51,682 nt of DNA from Actinacidiphila paucisporea (GTDB taxonomy: Bacteria > Actinomycetota > Actinomycetes > Streptomycetales > Streptomycetaceae), in assembly GCF_900142575.1 (NCBI RefSeq), contig NZ_FRBI01000039.1, positions 1 through 51,682 of the forward strand, in the 5' to 3' direction. Of this stretch, positions 35,317 through 48,639 are shown in pieces; the stretch's first letter is position 1, and every line of letters starts with the position of its first letter. A program made the translations under genes and the position numbers. Under the pieces are notes generated by a model, which ran no database searches, had not been told where the DNA came from, and was given only the letters and a program-made list of their open reading frames with translations.

Positions 35317-36618
35317 CTACTGCACGGTGTAGCCGGGCAGCAGCTTGCCGAACTCCTGGGCCGCGGCGTTCAGGCCGTCCTGGACCGAGGTCTTGCCCTG
35401 CAGGATCTTGATGTACTGCTGCTGCAGCGGCGTGAACAGGCTGCCCACCTGCGGCAGCGCGACCCGCGGCCGGGCGGTGTCCATGATCGGCTTGAAGCCG
35501 GCGATCGTCTGGTTCTTCAGCACCTCGGCGGTGTAGGCGGAGGTCCTGGTCGGCAGGGTGCCGTTCTTCTGCGCGATCGTCTGCTGGCTCGCGGAGGAGG
35601 TCATGAACTGCGTGAACAGGTAGGCCGCGTCCAGGTTCTTGGAGCCCTGGTAGACCGCCAGGTCGTGGCCGCCGGTCGGCGCCAGCGCCTTGCCGGTGGA
35701 GCCGGCCGGCACGGGTGCGTAGCCGAGGTTGGCCTCCTTGCCCTGGAAGGCGGAGCCGGTCAGGTCGTCGCCCACCGACCAGGGCCCCTGGACCAGCATG
35801 GCGACCTTGCCGGTCTTGAAGGAGGTCTGCATGTTGTCGTACGCGCTGGCGAAGTCGACCTTCAGCGAGGAGGTGTCGTAGACCTTCTTCGCCTCGGTGA
35901 CCGCCTTGACGGCCTCCGGCGAGTTGATCGTGACCTTCTTGCCGGCCGGGTCGGCCAGGTCGGCGCCCTCGCCGAACAGCAGCGGGAAGAGGAAGTACGA
36001 GTCGGGGTTGACGTACGTGCCCGCGACACCGGGCACCTTCGCCTTGATGGTCGCGGAGTCCGCGATCAGCTCGTCCCAGGTGGCCGGGGGAGCGGTGATG
36101 CCGGCCTTGGCGAAGATGTCCTTGTTGTAGAGCAGCCCGAGCGTGTCGGTCACCGACGGCACGCCGTAGGTCTTGCCCTCGTACTTGGTGGTGTTCATCG
36201 GCCCCGCCACGAAGTCCTGCGTGTCGGTCAGCGCCGCGGTGCCGTCCAGCGGGGCGATGTAGTGGAGCGAGGCGTACTCGGGGATCAGCCCGACGTCGGT
36301 TCGCACCACGTCGGGAGCGCCCTTGCCGCTCTGCGCCGCCGCCTTGAACTTCTGCTCCACGGTGGTGAAGTCGACGTTCTGGTAGTTGACCTTGATGTGG
36401 GGGTACTTCGCCTCGAAGTCCTTGATGAGGGCCTGGTAGGTCGGGGCCTCGTTCTTGGCGTCCGAGGTGTCCCAGTAAGTGATCGTCCCGGAGACCGCGG
36501 CCGGGTCCTTGGCCGCCGCCCCCTTGTCGCTCTTGTTGTCGCTACCACTACCGCCACAGGCGGTGACCCCGAGAACGATGGCCGCGGCCATCGCCACGGC
36601 GGATATGCCGCGTCGCAT
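35317..36618 (-). CDS. malE: Maltose/maltodextrin-binding lipoprotein MalE
   Basis: A 433-residue substrate-binding lipoprotein anchored outside the membrane. The lipobox VTAC puts the lipidated Cys at residue 21, and a Ser/Gly/Asp/Lys linker leads to the two-lobed binding domain (TYWDTSDAKNEAPTYQALI, then VAMLVQGPWSVGDD). The ATG at 36618 was chosen for this signal and for AGGAG upstream; the open frame continues to 36765 without support. It is the first gene of the mal operon, divergent from pulA. Confidence 0.94.
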   Translation of the reverse strand: MRRGISAVAMAAAIVLGVTACGGSGSDNKSDKGAAAKDPAAVSGTITYWDTSDAKNEAPTYQALIKDFEAKYPHIKVNYQNVDFTTVEQKFKAAAQSGKGAPDVVRTDVGLIPEYASLHYIAPLDGTAALTDTQDFVAGPMNTTKYEGKTYGVPSVTDTLGLLYNKDIFAKAGITAPPATWDELIADSATIKAKVPGVAGTYVNPDSYFLFPLLFGEGADLADPAGKKVTINSPEAVKAVTEAKKVYDTSSLKVDFASAYDNMQTSFKTGKVAMLVQGPWSVGDDLTGSAFQGKEANLGYAPVPAGSTGKALAPTGGHDLAVYQGSKNLDAAYLFTQFMTSSASQQTIAQKNGTLPTRTSAYTAEVLKNQTIAGFKPIMDTARPRVALPQVGSLFTPLQQQYIKILQGKTSVQDGLNAAAQEFGKLLPGYTVQ

Positions 36619-36722
36619 ACCTGACTCCTTGAAGAGGGAAGTGCCCGTTCGCCCTGGCCAGGCTGGCTGCCGGCCGCTGTCGTCCCTACGGGGCCGCTCG
36701 GGCTGGGCAGGAACGTAACAGC

Positions 36723-36766
36723 GATGTAATGCTTTGCGAAAGAGGCTGCAAGAAACTTTCCGCAAG
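36723..36766 (-). promoter_or_regulatory. malE promoter with CTTGCAG-type MalR elements
   Basis: Reading the minus strand: CTTGCGG (36766-36760), CTTGCAG (36752-36746) and the near-palindrome CTTTCGCAAAG (36742-36732). TTGCAG (36751-36746) can serve as -35 with a 17-nt spacer to a -10-like TACATC (36728-36723). CTTGCAG direct repeats are known operator elements for MalR/Reg1 in Streptomyces amylase and mal promoters, so repression by occlusion of the -35 is likely. Confidence 0.65.
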
Positions 36767-36865
36767 ATCCTTCATCCGTGATGCGGCCGTTATCCCGGCG
36801 TGTCGTCGGGGGCGGGCATGCCGTACGGGTGCCGGGGGCCCACCGGGCGCGGATGTGACGGAACC

Positions 36866-36905
36866 GGTTGCAGAGTCTTGCTGCAACCGCCCCGGGAGGG
36901 ATACG
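36866..36905 (+). promoter_or_regulatory. pulA promoter with inverted-repeat operator
   Basis: GGTTGCAG (36866-36873) and CTGCAACC (36881-36888) form a perfect 8-bp inverted repeat with a 7-nt spacer. A -35-like CTTGCT (36877-36882) lies inside it, with a 17-nt spacer to GATACG (36900-36905). The arms share the TTGCAG core with the malE side, so MalR probably controls both directions. The remainder of the 380-bp gap shows nothing further. Confidence 0.6.
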
Positions 36906-36998
36906 GTCCCGCACAGCTTCGGCACCGACGCCGTGGCGGCGACCGGTTCATGCGCGTGGACCCGGGCGCGAGGCTGTCCCCAGCAAGGAGATCCGCCC

Positions 36999-42500
<5,502 letters not shown>

Positions 42501-42524
42501 ACAACCCCTGCGGGGTGCCGCGCC

Positions 42525-42556
42525 GGACCGGGGGCCGTCCCTTCAGCCCCCGGTCC
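42525..42556 (+). terminator. Terminator after pulA
   Basis: GGACCGGGGGC (42525-42535) pairs perfectly with GCCCCCGGTCC (42546-42556) over a 10-nt loop, 24 nt after the stop codon. Confidence 0.8.
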
Positions 42557-42612
42557 CGGACGTCTTGCCCCGTGCGGTGCGTTTGCTTGTCCGCGCCCCC
42601 GTCGTGGCCGGT

Positions 42613-42735
42613 CGCGCATTTCCCCGCGCCCCTTTTGGCCTCGCGTCCTCCTGTGCCGAGGCGTTCGCCCCTGCCAGGGGCGTTGCGCTCTGCGCAGGAG
42701 GGGACGCGTTCTTGAGGGGCGCGGGGAACTGCGCG
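42613..42735. repeat. Nested inverted-repeat element (GGGGCGCGGGGAA family)
   Basis: The outer arms are a minus-strand copy (42613-42636) and a plus-strand copy (42714-42735) of the abundant streptomycete sequence GGGGCGCGGGGAACTGCGC, with one mismatch. Inner arms (CGCGTCCTCC and GGAGGGGACGCG) and the central palindrome GCCCCTG-C-CAGGGGC (42667-42681) continue the symmetry. The whole could fold as one cruciform of about 120 bp. Confidence 0.7.
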
Positions 42736-42796
42736 CCCCGCCGGCGAGGCGGGGAAGAAGGCAACGCACCGCAAGGGGCAGCCACCGAGGGGCGCG

Positions 42797-42828
42797 TGGG
42801 GGTACCCCCAGGCGAAGCTCTGGGGGAG
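42797..42828 (+). repeat. Dispersed GC-rich repeat, copy C, intergenic
   Basis: TGGGGGTACCCCCAG followed by GCTCTGGGGGAG is a variant of the repeat found twice inside pulA. It lies in the non-coding gap between pulA and the MITE. Confidence 0.55.
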
Positions 42829-42887
42829 AACGGAGCGACAAGCCACGACGCACCCGCAGGTACACAGCGCACCCCCCGGGATGGGGA

Positions 42888-43056
42888 CTAGGGCCTGTCC
42901 GGCGGATCTTGCCGGGCCTGCGACGCCCGGCACCGGACTTCGCTGCGTTGTCGAATCATCCTTGTACGACCCGGTACGAGGACGATTCTCCGCCTTGCGA
43001 CGCCCGGCACCGGACGCCGCAGGCTGATCCGCCAAGATCCGCCGGACAGGCCCTAG
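42888..43056. mobile_element. MITE-like element with 20-bp inverted ends and CTAG flanks
   Basis: A 161-bp non-coding element (42892-43052) with perfect terminal inverted repeats (42892-42911 and 43033-43052, GGCCTGTCCGGCGGATCTTG), flanked on each side by CTAG (42888-42891 and 43053-43056), consistent with a 4-bp target duplication as in the IS5 group. Inside are two exact 19-bp direct repeats (42920-42938 and 42997-43015) and a near-perfect palindrome around 42955-42990. No transposase frame is present. The right CTAG contains the TAG stop codon of the neighbouring gene. Confidence 0.8.
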
Positions 43057-44978
43057 CCGCCCAGGGGATGCAGGACGACCCCCGTGACCGTCCGGGCGGA
43101 CAGCTTCGCGCGGGTGCCGCGTGGCGCGGGCACGGCGAGGGAGGTACCCGACGCACCGGCGGTGACGCCGTCCGTGGCGCTCACCGAGACGACGTCGCGG
43201 CTCGCCGCCGCGAGGAGGTACCAGTGGCCGCCGGGGGAGCGCCACATGACGCCCGCAATGACATCCCGGCCGAAGCGGCTGCAGGCGGAACCGTCGGCCT
43301 GCTGCCCGGCGAGCGTGCCGGGGGCCCCGGGCGCGGCGCCCGGCGGCACGAACTGGACGGTCGCGCGGCCCGGCCCGCGCCAGGTGTCGGCCCGGTCGCA
43401 GGTCCACGCGGCCGACCCGGCACCCTCGGGGAGGCTCGTGCGGGCGAACTGCCAGTCGTTGACGGAGCGGACACCTTGTCCGCGCAGTTCGCCGAGGCGG
43501 CACGCACCGTGCGCCCAGCTGGCGAGCGCCTGCGGCCCGGTGGCCTCGCGCGGGGCGCGGGGCGGGGTGCCCGGCTCCGGCGGCGGGATGAAGGTCAGGT
43601 GGACCGGGCTGAGGTCGCCGAGGTCGGTGAGCAGGAAGGAGTGCTGCTCCACGATCCTGCCGGAGGAGCGCAGTTGCAGCACAGGCCAGCTCGTGCCGCA
43701 GGCACCCGGCGTGCGGACCGGGTCCGTCGTGCCGTCCGCGGCGGTGTGCAGCGGCACCGCCTGCAGGTCGGGCCGCAGCAGGTCGCGGGTCCGGGCGTCG
43801 GCGATCCAGGGGGCCATCAGGAAGCGGGCCCTGCCGTCGACGCGGTCGACGACGACCGCCGCGGCCGTCGTGAGGTCGGCGTCGGCGACCTGCGCGAGGT
43901 CCAGGGCCGCGGCGGAGCCGCCGCCGCGGGGCTCGGCGTAGCGGACCAGGCGCAGGCCGTCGTAGAAGACCACCACCGTCGCGGCGTCCACGTCCCCGGC
44001 GTAGAGCAGTTGCGGCGGCTGCGAGGGCGCCGTTCCGGGGGTGCCGGGGCTCGCGGTGACCTGCAGGGAGGGCGGGGGGTCCGCCCAGGCCGCGAGTGCC
44101 CTGCGCAGGAGCGCGCTGTCGGCGGCCCGGTTACCGCGGGCGGGCCAGGCGGTGAAGTCGAGCCTGGCGGTCGTGGTCCAGGCCTGCGGCAGGGCGCGTA
44201 CGAGGGCGGCCGGGTCGAGCGCCTGCGCGGCGGCCGGAGGGGCACCGGGGGGCCCGGCGGAGCCGTGCGGCCCGGGCGGCCCGCCGCCCGCCGAGACGAT
44301 GAGCAGGACCGCGCCGACCGCGACCGCCGCGGCCACCGCGATCGCGGTCCTGGCGCGCTGCCGCCGCCGCAGCAGGTCGGTGGGCCGCACGTGGACCGTG
44401 CAGGGGTCGAACTCGCCCGCGGCCAGCAGCCGGTGGTCGTTCTCGATGGCGAGTGCCGTGCGTACCGCGCCCCGCGGGTCGGTGGCGCCCGCCTCGGTCA
44501 GGACGTCCCTGGTCGCCCGCTCGTCGAGGCCTTCGACGCCGAGCAGCGCGTACGCGGCCCGCGCCGCCCCGGGCAGCGTGGCCAGCGCCCGGTCCAGGGC
44601 GAGTTCGGCGCTCCCGCCGGCCTGCGGGTGCAGCCGCAGGCCGACGACGTGCGGCCCCCCGGCGCCGGCCAGCAGACCGTGCCATCGCCCCGTCTGCCGC
44701 CCCTGGGCGAGTGCCTGGCGCAGCACCTCGCGCCGCAGCATCGCGTACGGTCCCTCGCGGCCGGGCGAACCGAGCGCTACTCGCAGTGATTTCTGGGCGA
44801 GCCGGTGGGCGACGATCACCCGTTCGTGCCGGCCGATCGTGGCGGGCAGCGCCAGGTACGCCAGCCGCACCAGACGGGGATAGTGCTCGATCAGAGCCGC
44901 TTCGGCCTCCGCCACCGGGACGTGCCGAGCGGACTTCTGCCTGAACGGGGACAGTGCGCGTGACGGTCGGCTCTTCAC
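43053..44978 (-). CDS. Membrane protein with sigma-factor-like N-terminus and exported C-terminal domain
   Basis: A 641-residue protein. The cytoplasmic N-terminal part (about 1-205) starts EAALIEHYPRLVRLAYLALP and has a second helical block (LATLPGAARAAYALLGVEGL) that resembles regions 2 and 4 of ECF sigma factors, but without a recognisable intact promoter-binding sequence. One membrane segment (about 211-230) leads to a Pro/Gly linker and an exported domain of about 390 residues containing several Cys. Function is unknown; a membrane-tethered regulatory or signalling protein is a guess. The GTG start at 44978 lacks a strong ribosome site. Its TAG stop lies in the flank of the MITE. Confidence 0.75.
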   Translation of the reverse strand: MKSRPSRALSPFRQKSARHVPVAEAEAALIEHYPRLVRLAYLALPATIGRHERVIVAHRLAQKSLRVALGSPGREGPYAMLRREVLRQALAQGRQTGRWHGLLAGAGGPHVVGLRLHPQAGGSAELALDRALATLPGAARAAYALLGVEGLDERATRDVLTEAGATDPRGAVRTALAIENDHRLLAAGEFDPCTVHVRPTDLLRRRQRARTAIAVAAAVAVGAVLLIVSAGGGPPGPHGSAGPPGAPPAAAQALDPAALVRALPQAWTTTARLDFTAWPARGNRAADSALLRRALAAWADPPPSLQVTASPGTPGTAPSQPPQLLYAGDVDAATVVVFYDGLRLVRYAEPRGGGSAAALDLAQVADADLTTAAAVVVDRVDGRARFLMAPWIADARTRDLLRPDLQAVPLHTAADGTTDPVRTPGACGTSWPVLQLRSSGRIVEQHSFLLTDLGDLSPVHLTFIPPPEPGTPPRAPREATGPQALASWAHGACRLGELRGQGVRSVNDWQFARTSLPEGAGSAAWTCDRADTWRGPGRATVQFVPPGAAPGAPGTLAGQQADGSACSRFGRDVIAGVMWRSPGGHWYLLAAASRDVVSVSATDGVTAGASGTSLAVPAPRGTRAKLSARTVTGVVLHPLGG

Positions 44979-45038
44979 TCTGCGTCAAACGAGTGACGGC
45001 AGCGATGGTCACCGGCACCTGCCCGGCGCGGGCAGGAC

Positions 45039-45071
45039 GAAGGGCGCCCGTCGTGTCGACGGGCGCCCTTC
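45039..45071 (-). terminator. Terminator after glnII
   Basis: A perfect 15-bp stem (45039-45053 and 45057-45071) with a 3-nt loop, 36 nt past the glnII stop. Confidence 0.88.
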
Positions 45072-45106
45072 ACGACCGCGGGGAGGCGGTGGTGGTGCGG
45101 GGCGGA

Positions 45107-46126
45107 TCAGACCAGGCCGGCCTTCTCCAGTGCGGAGCCGCAGGTGTCCACGATCAGCCGGGTGACGACGTAGGGGTCGACGTTGGCGTTCGGGCGGCGG
45201 TCCTCGATGTAGCCCTTCTGGTCCACCTCGACCTGCCACGGGATACGGACCGAGGCGCCGCGGTTGGACACGCCGTAGCTGTACTCGTTCCACGGCGCGG
45301 TCTCGTGCGCGCCGGTGAGGCGGCCCTCGACGCCGGCGCCGTAGTTCTTGATGTGCTCCAGCGGCTTGTCGTCGCGGCCCAGCGACTCGGCGGCCTCGAT
45401 GATGGCGTCGTAGCTCTCGCGCATCTTCCTGGTGGAGAAGTTGGTGTGCGCGCCGGCGCCGTTCCAGTCGCCCTTGGCGGGCTTGGGGTCGAGCGTCGCG
45501 GAGACGCCGAAGTCCTCGGCGGTGCGGTAGAGCAGCCAGCGCGCGACCCACAGGTGGTCGGAGACCTCCAGCGGGCTGAGCGGGCCGACCTGGAACTCCC
45601 ACTGGCCGGGCATGACCTCGGCGTTGATGCCGGAGATGCCGATGCCGGCGGCCAGGCAGTTCTCCAGGTGCTTCTCGACGACGGGGCGGCCGAAGATCTC
45701 GTCGGCGCCGACACCGCAGTAGTAGCCGCCCTGCGGGGCGGGGAAGCCGTTCTCCGGGAAGCCCAGCGGGCGGGAGCCCTGGAAGAAGGTGTACTCCTGC
45801 TCGATGCCGAACAGCGACTCCTGCGCGGCGAACTTCTCGGCGACCTCCCGCAGCGGGGCACGGGTGTTGGACTCGTGCGGGGTGCCGTCGATGTTGAAGA
45901 CCTCGCACATCACCAGGACGTCGTCACCGCCGCGGATCGGGTCCGGGAAGGAGGCGACCGGCTTGAGTACGCGGTCCGAGGCGTGACCTTCGGCCTGGTT
46001 GGTGCTCGATCCGTCGAACCCCCAGATCGGAAGCTCCGCGCCGTCGGCCAGGATCCGCGTCTTCGAACGGAGCTTCGCGGTCGGCGACGTGCCGTCTATC
46101 CAGATGTACTCAGCCTTGTAGGTCAC
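45107..46126 (-). CDS. glnII: Glutamine synthetase type II
   Basis: A 339-residue eukaryote-type GS that makes glutamine from glutamate, ammonia and ATP. Motifs include YKAEYIWIDG at the N-terminus, WGFDGSSTNQA, GIEQEYTFF, GINAEVMPGQWEFQVGP and DWNGAGAHTNFSTRKMR. Length matches the family (about 340). The GTG at 46126 was chosen by family N-terminus with AAGGATGG upstream; the open frame continues to 46462 without support. GSII enzymes are not adenylylated, so GlnE should not control it. A GlnR-like box lies upstream. Confidence 0.95.
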   Translation of the reverse strand: MTYKAEYIWIDGTSPTAKLRSKTRILADGAELPIWGFDGSSTNQAEGHASDRVLKPVASFPDPIRGGDDVLVMCEVFNIDGTPHESNTRAPLREVAEKFAAQESLFGIEQEYTFFQGSRPLGFPENGFPAPQGGYYCGVGADEIFGRPVVEKHLENCLAAGIGISGINAEVMPGQWEFQVGPLSPLEVSDHLWVARWLLYRTAEDFGVSATLDPKPAKGDWNGAGAHTNFSTRKMRESYDAIIEAAESLGRDDKPLEHIKNYGAGVEGRLTGAHETAPWNEYSYGVSNRGASVRIPWQVEVDQKGYIEDRRPNANVDPYVVTRLIVDTCGSALEKAGLV

Positions 46127-46229
46127 GGTGACGCCATCCTTAACGAACGTGTTCGCGGGTGCGGCCGAGCTGCGCTGATCGGACCGAAGGCAGCGTCGCA
46201 AGGATGGTTTTCTCAAGCGTTGCCCTTGT

Positions 46230-46254
46230 GTTAACGGGATGTAACCGAGGTTTC
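46230..46254 (-). promoter_or_regulatory. Candidate GlnR box upstream of glnII
   Basis: On the minus strand GTTAC (46245-46241), six bases, then TTAAC (46234-46230) fit the GlnR pattern gTnAc-n6-GaAAc with two mismatches in the second half; a GAAAC lies just upstream (46254-46250). GlnR activation of glnII under nitrogen limitation is established in Streptomyces. The spacing to the start (about 105 nt) is reasonable. Confidence 0.55.
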
Positions 46255-46321
46255 GGGCCGCCGTGGCGCGCATCGTGAGACGCCCGGTCCGCCGCGGACC
46301 TGCCGGGATAGGGTCGAAGCC

Positions 46322-46696
46322 ATGCCGCATACCACCGTGGAATACTCCGGAACGCTCGCCGAAGCCCTCGACCGGCCCGCGTTCGGCAAGGCCCTGCACG
46401 AGGCCCTGGTCACCGTCGCCGGCGGCCGCGCGGACGGTTGCAAGACCCGTTTCGTACGCCATGACGACCTCTACATCGCCGACGGTTCACCGGACCGCGC
46501 GATGGTCCACGTCGAGATCGCCCTGCTGTCCGGGCGCACCCCCGAGGTCAAGCGGGCGCTCACCGAGGCGGTGCTCGCCGCTCTGCGGGAGAACACCGCG
46601 CCCACCCCGCGTCTCGAGGTGCAGTTCTCCGTCGACCTGCGCGACCTGGACCGCGAGTCGTACGCACGCCACGAGGAACCGCGGACCGCGTCGTGA
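46322..46696 (+). CDS. 5-carboxymethyl-2-hydroxymuconate isomerase-like protein
   Basis: A 124-residue small enzyme of the tautomerase superfamily. It starts MPHTTVEYS, so that Pro2 would become the catalytic N-terminal proline after Met removal; the segment ALLSGRTPEVKRALTEAVL also matches CHMI (HpaF-like) proteins. No other homoprotocatechuate pathway genes are nearby, so the natural substrate is uncertain. Its stop overlaps the next gene by 4 nt (GTGA). It is divergent from glnII. Confidence 0.8.
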   Translation: MPHTTVEYSGTLAEALDRPAFGKALHEALVTVAGGRADGCKTRFVRHDDLYIADGSPDRAMVHVEIALLSGRTPEVKRALTEAVLAALRENTAPTPRLEVQFSVDLRDLDRESYARHEEPRTAS

Positions 46697-47580
46697 CCGC
46701 GCTGCGGGTGGGGCTGCTCGGCACCGGGCCCTGGGCGCGGCTCGCGCACGGGCCCGCGCTCGCCGCGCACCCGGGCGTCGAACTGGCCGGGGTCTGGGGG
46801 CGCAGGGCGGAGGCCGCCGCCGAGGTCGCCGAGCTGTTCGGCACCCGCGCCTACGCGGACGCCGACGCGCTGATCGCCGACGTCGACGCGGTCGCCGTCG
46901 CGCTGCCGCCCGCCCTCCAGGCGCCGCTGGCCGCGCGCGCCGCCCGCGCCGGGCGGCACCTGCTGCTCGACAAGCCGCTGGCGGCCACCGTCGAGGGCGC
47001 CCGCGAGGTGGTCGACGCGGTCGAGCGGTCCGGGGTGCGCTGCGTGGTCTTCTTCACCCTGCGCTTCGACGCTGCCGCCGCCGAGTGGATCGGCCGGCAG
47101 GCCGCCGCCGGCGACTGGTTCACCGGCCGCGCCGACTGGTACGGCGCCGTCTTCGGCGCCGGCGCCGAGGACGGTCCCTTCGCCGCATCGCCGTGGCGGC
47201 GCGAGAAGGGCGGCCTGTGGGACGTCGGCCCGCACGCGCTGTCCGTGCTGCTGCCGGTGCTCGGCGACGTCACCGCCATTGCCGCCGCGCGCGGCCCCGG
47301 CGACCTGGTGCATCTGACACTGCGACACGTCAGCGGCGCGTCGAGCACCGCCGTCCTCACCCTCACGGCGCCCCCGGCCGGCGCCGGGGTGGCCGTCGAA
47401 TTCCGCGGTACGCACGGGGTCGCGACCATCCCCGACGGCCTCGCGGGACCCGCCACGGACGCCTACGCGCGGGCCGTCGACGTCCTGGTGGGCGGCCAAC
47501 CGCACGGATGCGACGCCCGGTTCGGGCTGCGGGTCACCGAGATCCTGGCCGCGGCCGAGGAGTTGCTCGGGGGAGTTTGA
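46693..47580 (+). CDS. Gfo/Idh/MocA-family oxidoreductase
   Basis: A 295-residue NAD(P)-dependent dehydrogenase. The Rossmann motif GLLGTGPWA is at residues 7-15, and LLLDKPLA (about 95) contains the lysine of the EKP motif. The C-terminal alpha/beta domain includes KGGLWDVGPHAL, where the catalytic His is expected. It is shorter than the usual 330-380 residues. It starts at GTG overlapping the isomerase gene; a shared pathway is possible but unproven. Confidence 0.87.
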   Translation: MTALRVGLLGTGPWARLAHGPALAAHPGVELAGVWGRRAEAAAEVAELFGTRAYADADALIADVDAVAVALPPALQAPLAARAARAGRHLLLDKPLAATVEGAREVVDAVERSGVRCVVFFTLRFDAAAAEWIGRQAAAGDWFTGRADWYGAVFGAGAEDGPFAASPWRREKGGLWDVGPHALSVLLPVLGDVTAIAAARGPGDLVHLTLRHVSGASSTAVLTLTAPPAGAGVAVEFRGTHGVATIPDGLAGPATDAYARAVDVLVGGQPHGCDARFGLRVTEILAAAEELLGGV

Positions 47581-47643
47581 TCGTTTTCGCCCGGTTGCCG
47601 CCGGCCCCTTCCGGAGCCGGCGGACGGTGTCTATGGTCGAACC

Positions 47644-48018
47644 ATGAGGGTTCCGGACTGGTGGTCGATCGAGGTCATGGACGTCGAGGACGGTACGGTG
47701 CACACCGCGACCGGGTGGCGTGACGCTTACGGGCAGGTGCTGACCGAATCACTCATCACCAACGGCGCCTCGTCCTGGCGGTGGTTCGAGCACAGCTGGG
47801 GTGTGGTGCTGGAAGTCTCCTTCGCCGAGGAGGAGTCGTGGGACGCCTGGCTCGACCTTCCCGGCACCCAGGCCACGTTGGACGCGGTCCCGGACCCGGT
47901 CCGCGGCCTGCTCGTCCACCGCGGCCACGGCGGCGCTTCCGGCTCCTACGTCCCCCGCCGGCCGGGCAGCGCCCCCCGCGCGGACAGCGTCGCCCTGCCC
48001 GAGCCGCTCGTCCCCTGA
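47644..48018 (+). CDS. Conserved-looking small protein of unknown function
   Basis: A 124-residue cytoplasmic protein, rich in Trp in the first 70 residues (PDWWSIEV, SSWRWFEHSWGVVLEV, ESWDAWLDLPG), followed by a polar Arg/Pro/Ser tail. Codon usage is typical of the region and no signal or membrane segment is present. The ATG at 47644 has a weak ribosome site. The start of the convergent haemoglobin gene's stop lies 6 nt beyond. I do not recognise it. Confidence 0.7.
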   Translation: MRVPDWWSIEVMDVEDGTVHTATGWRDAYGQVLTESLITNGASSWRWFEHSWGVVLEVSFAEEESWDAWLDLPGTQATLDAVPDPVRGLLVHRGHGGASGSYVPRRPGSAPRADSVALPEPLVP

Positions 48019-48024
48019 GCGCCG

Positions 48025-48477
48025 TCAGGCCAGTCCGTCCCAGCCCCAGTGCGGAGCCGGGCCGGGTTCGCCCAGCTCGGTGCCCGGCTGCGAGACCGAC
48101 GCGGCGATCCGCGTCCCCCACTCGATGTACTCGGCGAAGCGCCGCTGCAGCAGCTCGTCGGCCGGAAGCTCCTTCGCCGCCGTCGCCAGCATCACCTCGA
48201 CCCAGCGCGCCCGCTGCTCCTCGGTGATGTTCAGGTTCAGATGGCTGCTGAGCACGGCGTGGTGGCCGCCGAGGCGCTCGGTGTAGACGGCGGGGCCACC
48301 GAAGACCTCCGACAGCCACACCACGACGTGCTCGACGTGCGTCGGCGTGAAGTGCGCGAAGACCGGCTCGAGCAGCGGGTCGACGAGCACCTGGTCGTAG
48401 AAGGACCCGACCAGCCGCCGCAGCGCCGGCTCGCCGCCGAGCGCGTCGTAGAAGCTCTCGCTGTGCTGCTCGGTCAT
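48025..48477 (-). CDS. Truncated haemoglobin, group II (trHbO-like)
   Basis: A 150-residue haem protein of the 2-on-2 globin fold. FYDALGGEPALRRLVGSFYDQV gives the A/B helices (with the B10 Tyr), followed by PVFAHF. GGHHAVLSSHLNLNITEEQRARW contains the proximal His region and the G8 Trp characteristic of groups II and III. The ATG at 48477 has GGGGAG upstream; the earlier frame start at 48492 is unlikely. It may handle oxygen, NO or peroxide. The gene stands alone, convergent with the small unknown gene. Confidence 0.88.
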   Translation of the reverse strand: MTEQHSESFYDALGGEPALRRLVGSFYDQVLVDPLLEPVFAHFTPTHVEHVVVWLSEVFGGPAVYTERLGGHHAVLSSHLNLNITEEQRARWVEVMLATAAKELPADELLQRRFAEYIEWGTRIAASVSQPGTELGEPGPAPHWGWDGLA

Positions 48478-48639
48478 CAGGACTCCCCGCACGCCGTACG
48501 ACCGGACCGCCGGAGGCCCGGCGCCGTAGCCCCAGCCTCACCCGGGCAGGCGCCGCGCGTCGGACTTTTCGCTCGCGGCACACCGAACGGAGCAGTGGAT
48601 TCCGGGAAGAAAGGCGGGCGGCGGTAGCTTGTAGCGCTC

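Noticed and set aside
42501..42891. Open frames in the gap after pulA
   Set aside because: They consist of repeat-element sequence and terminators and lack coding character.
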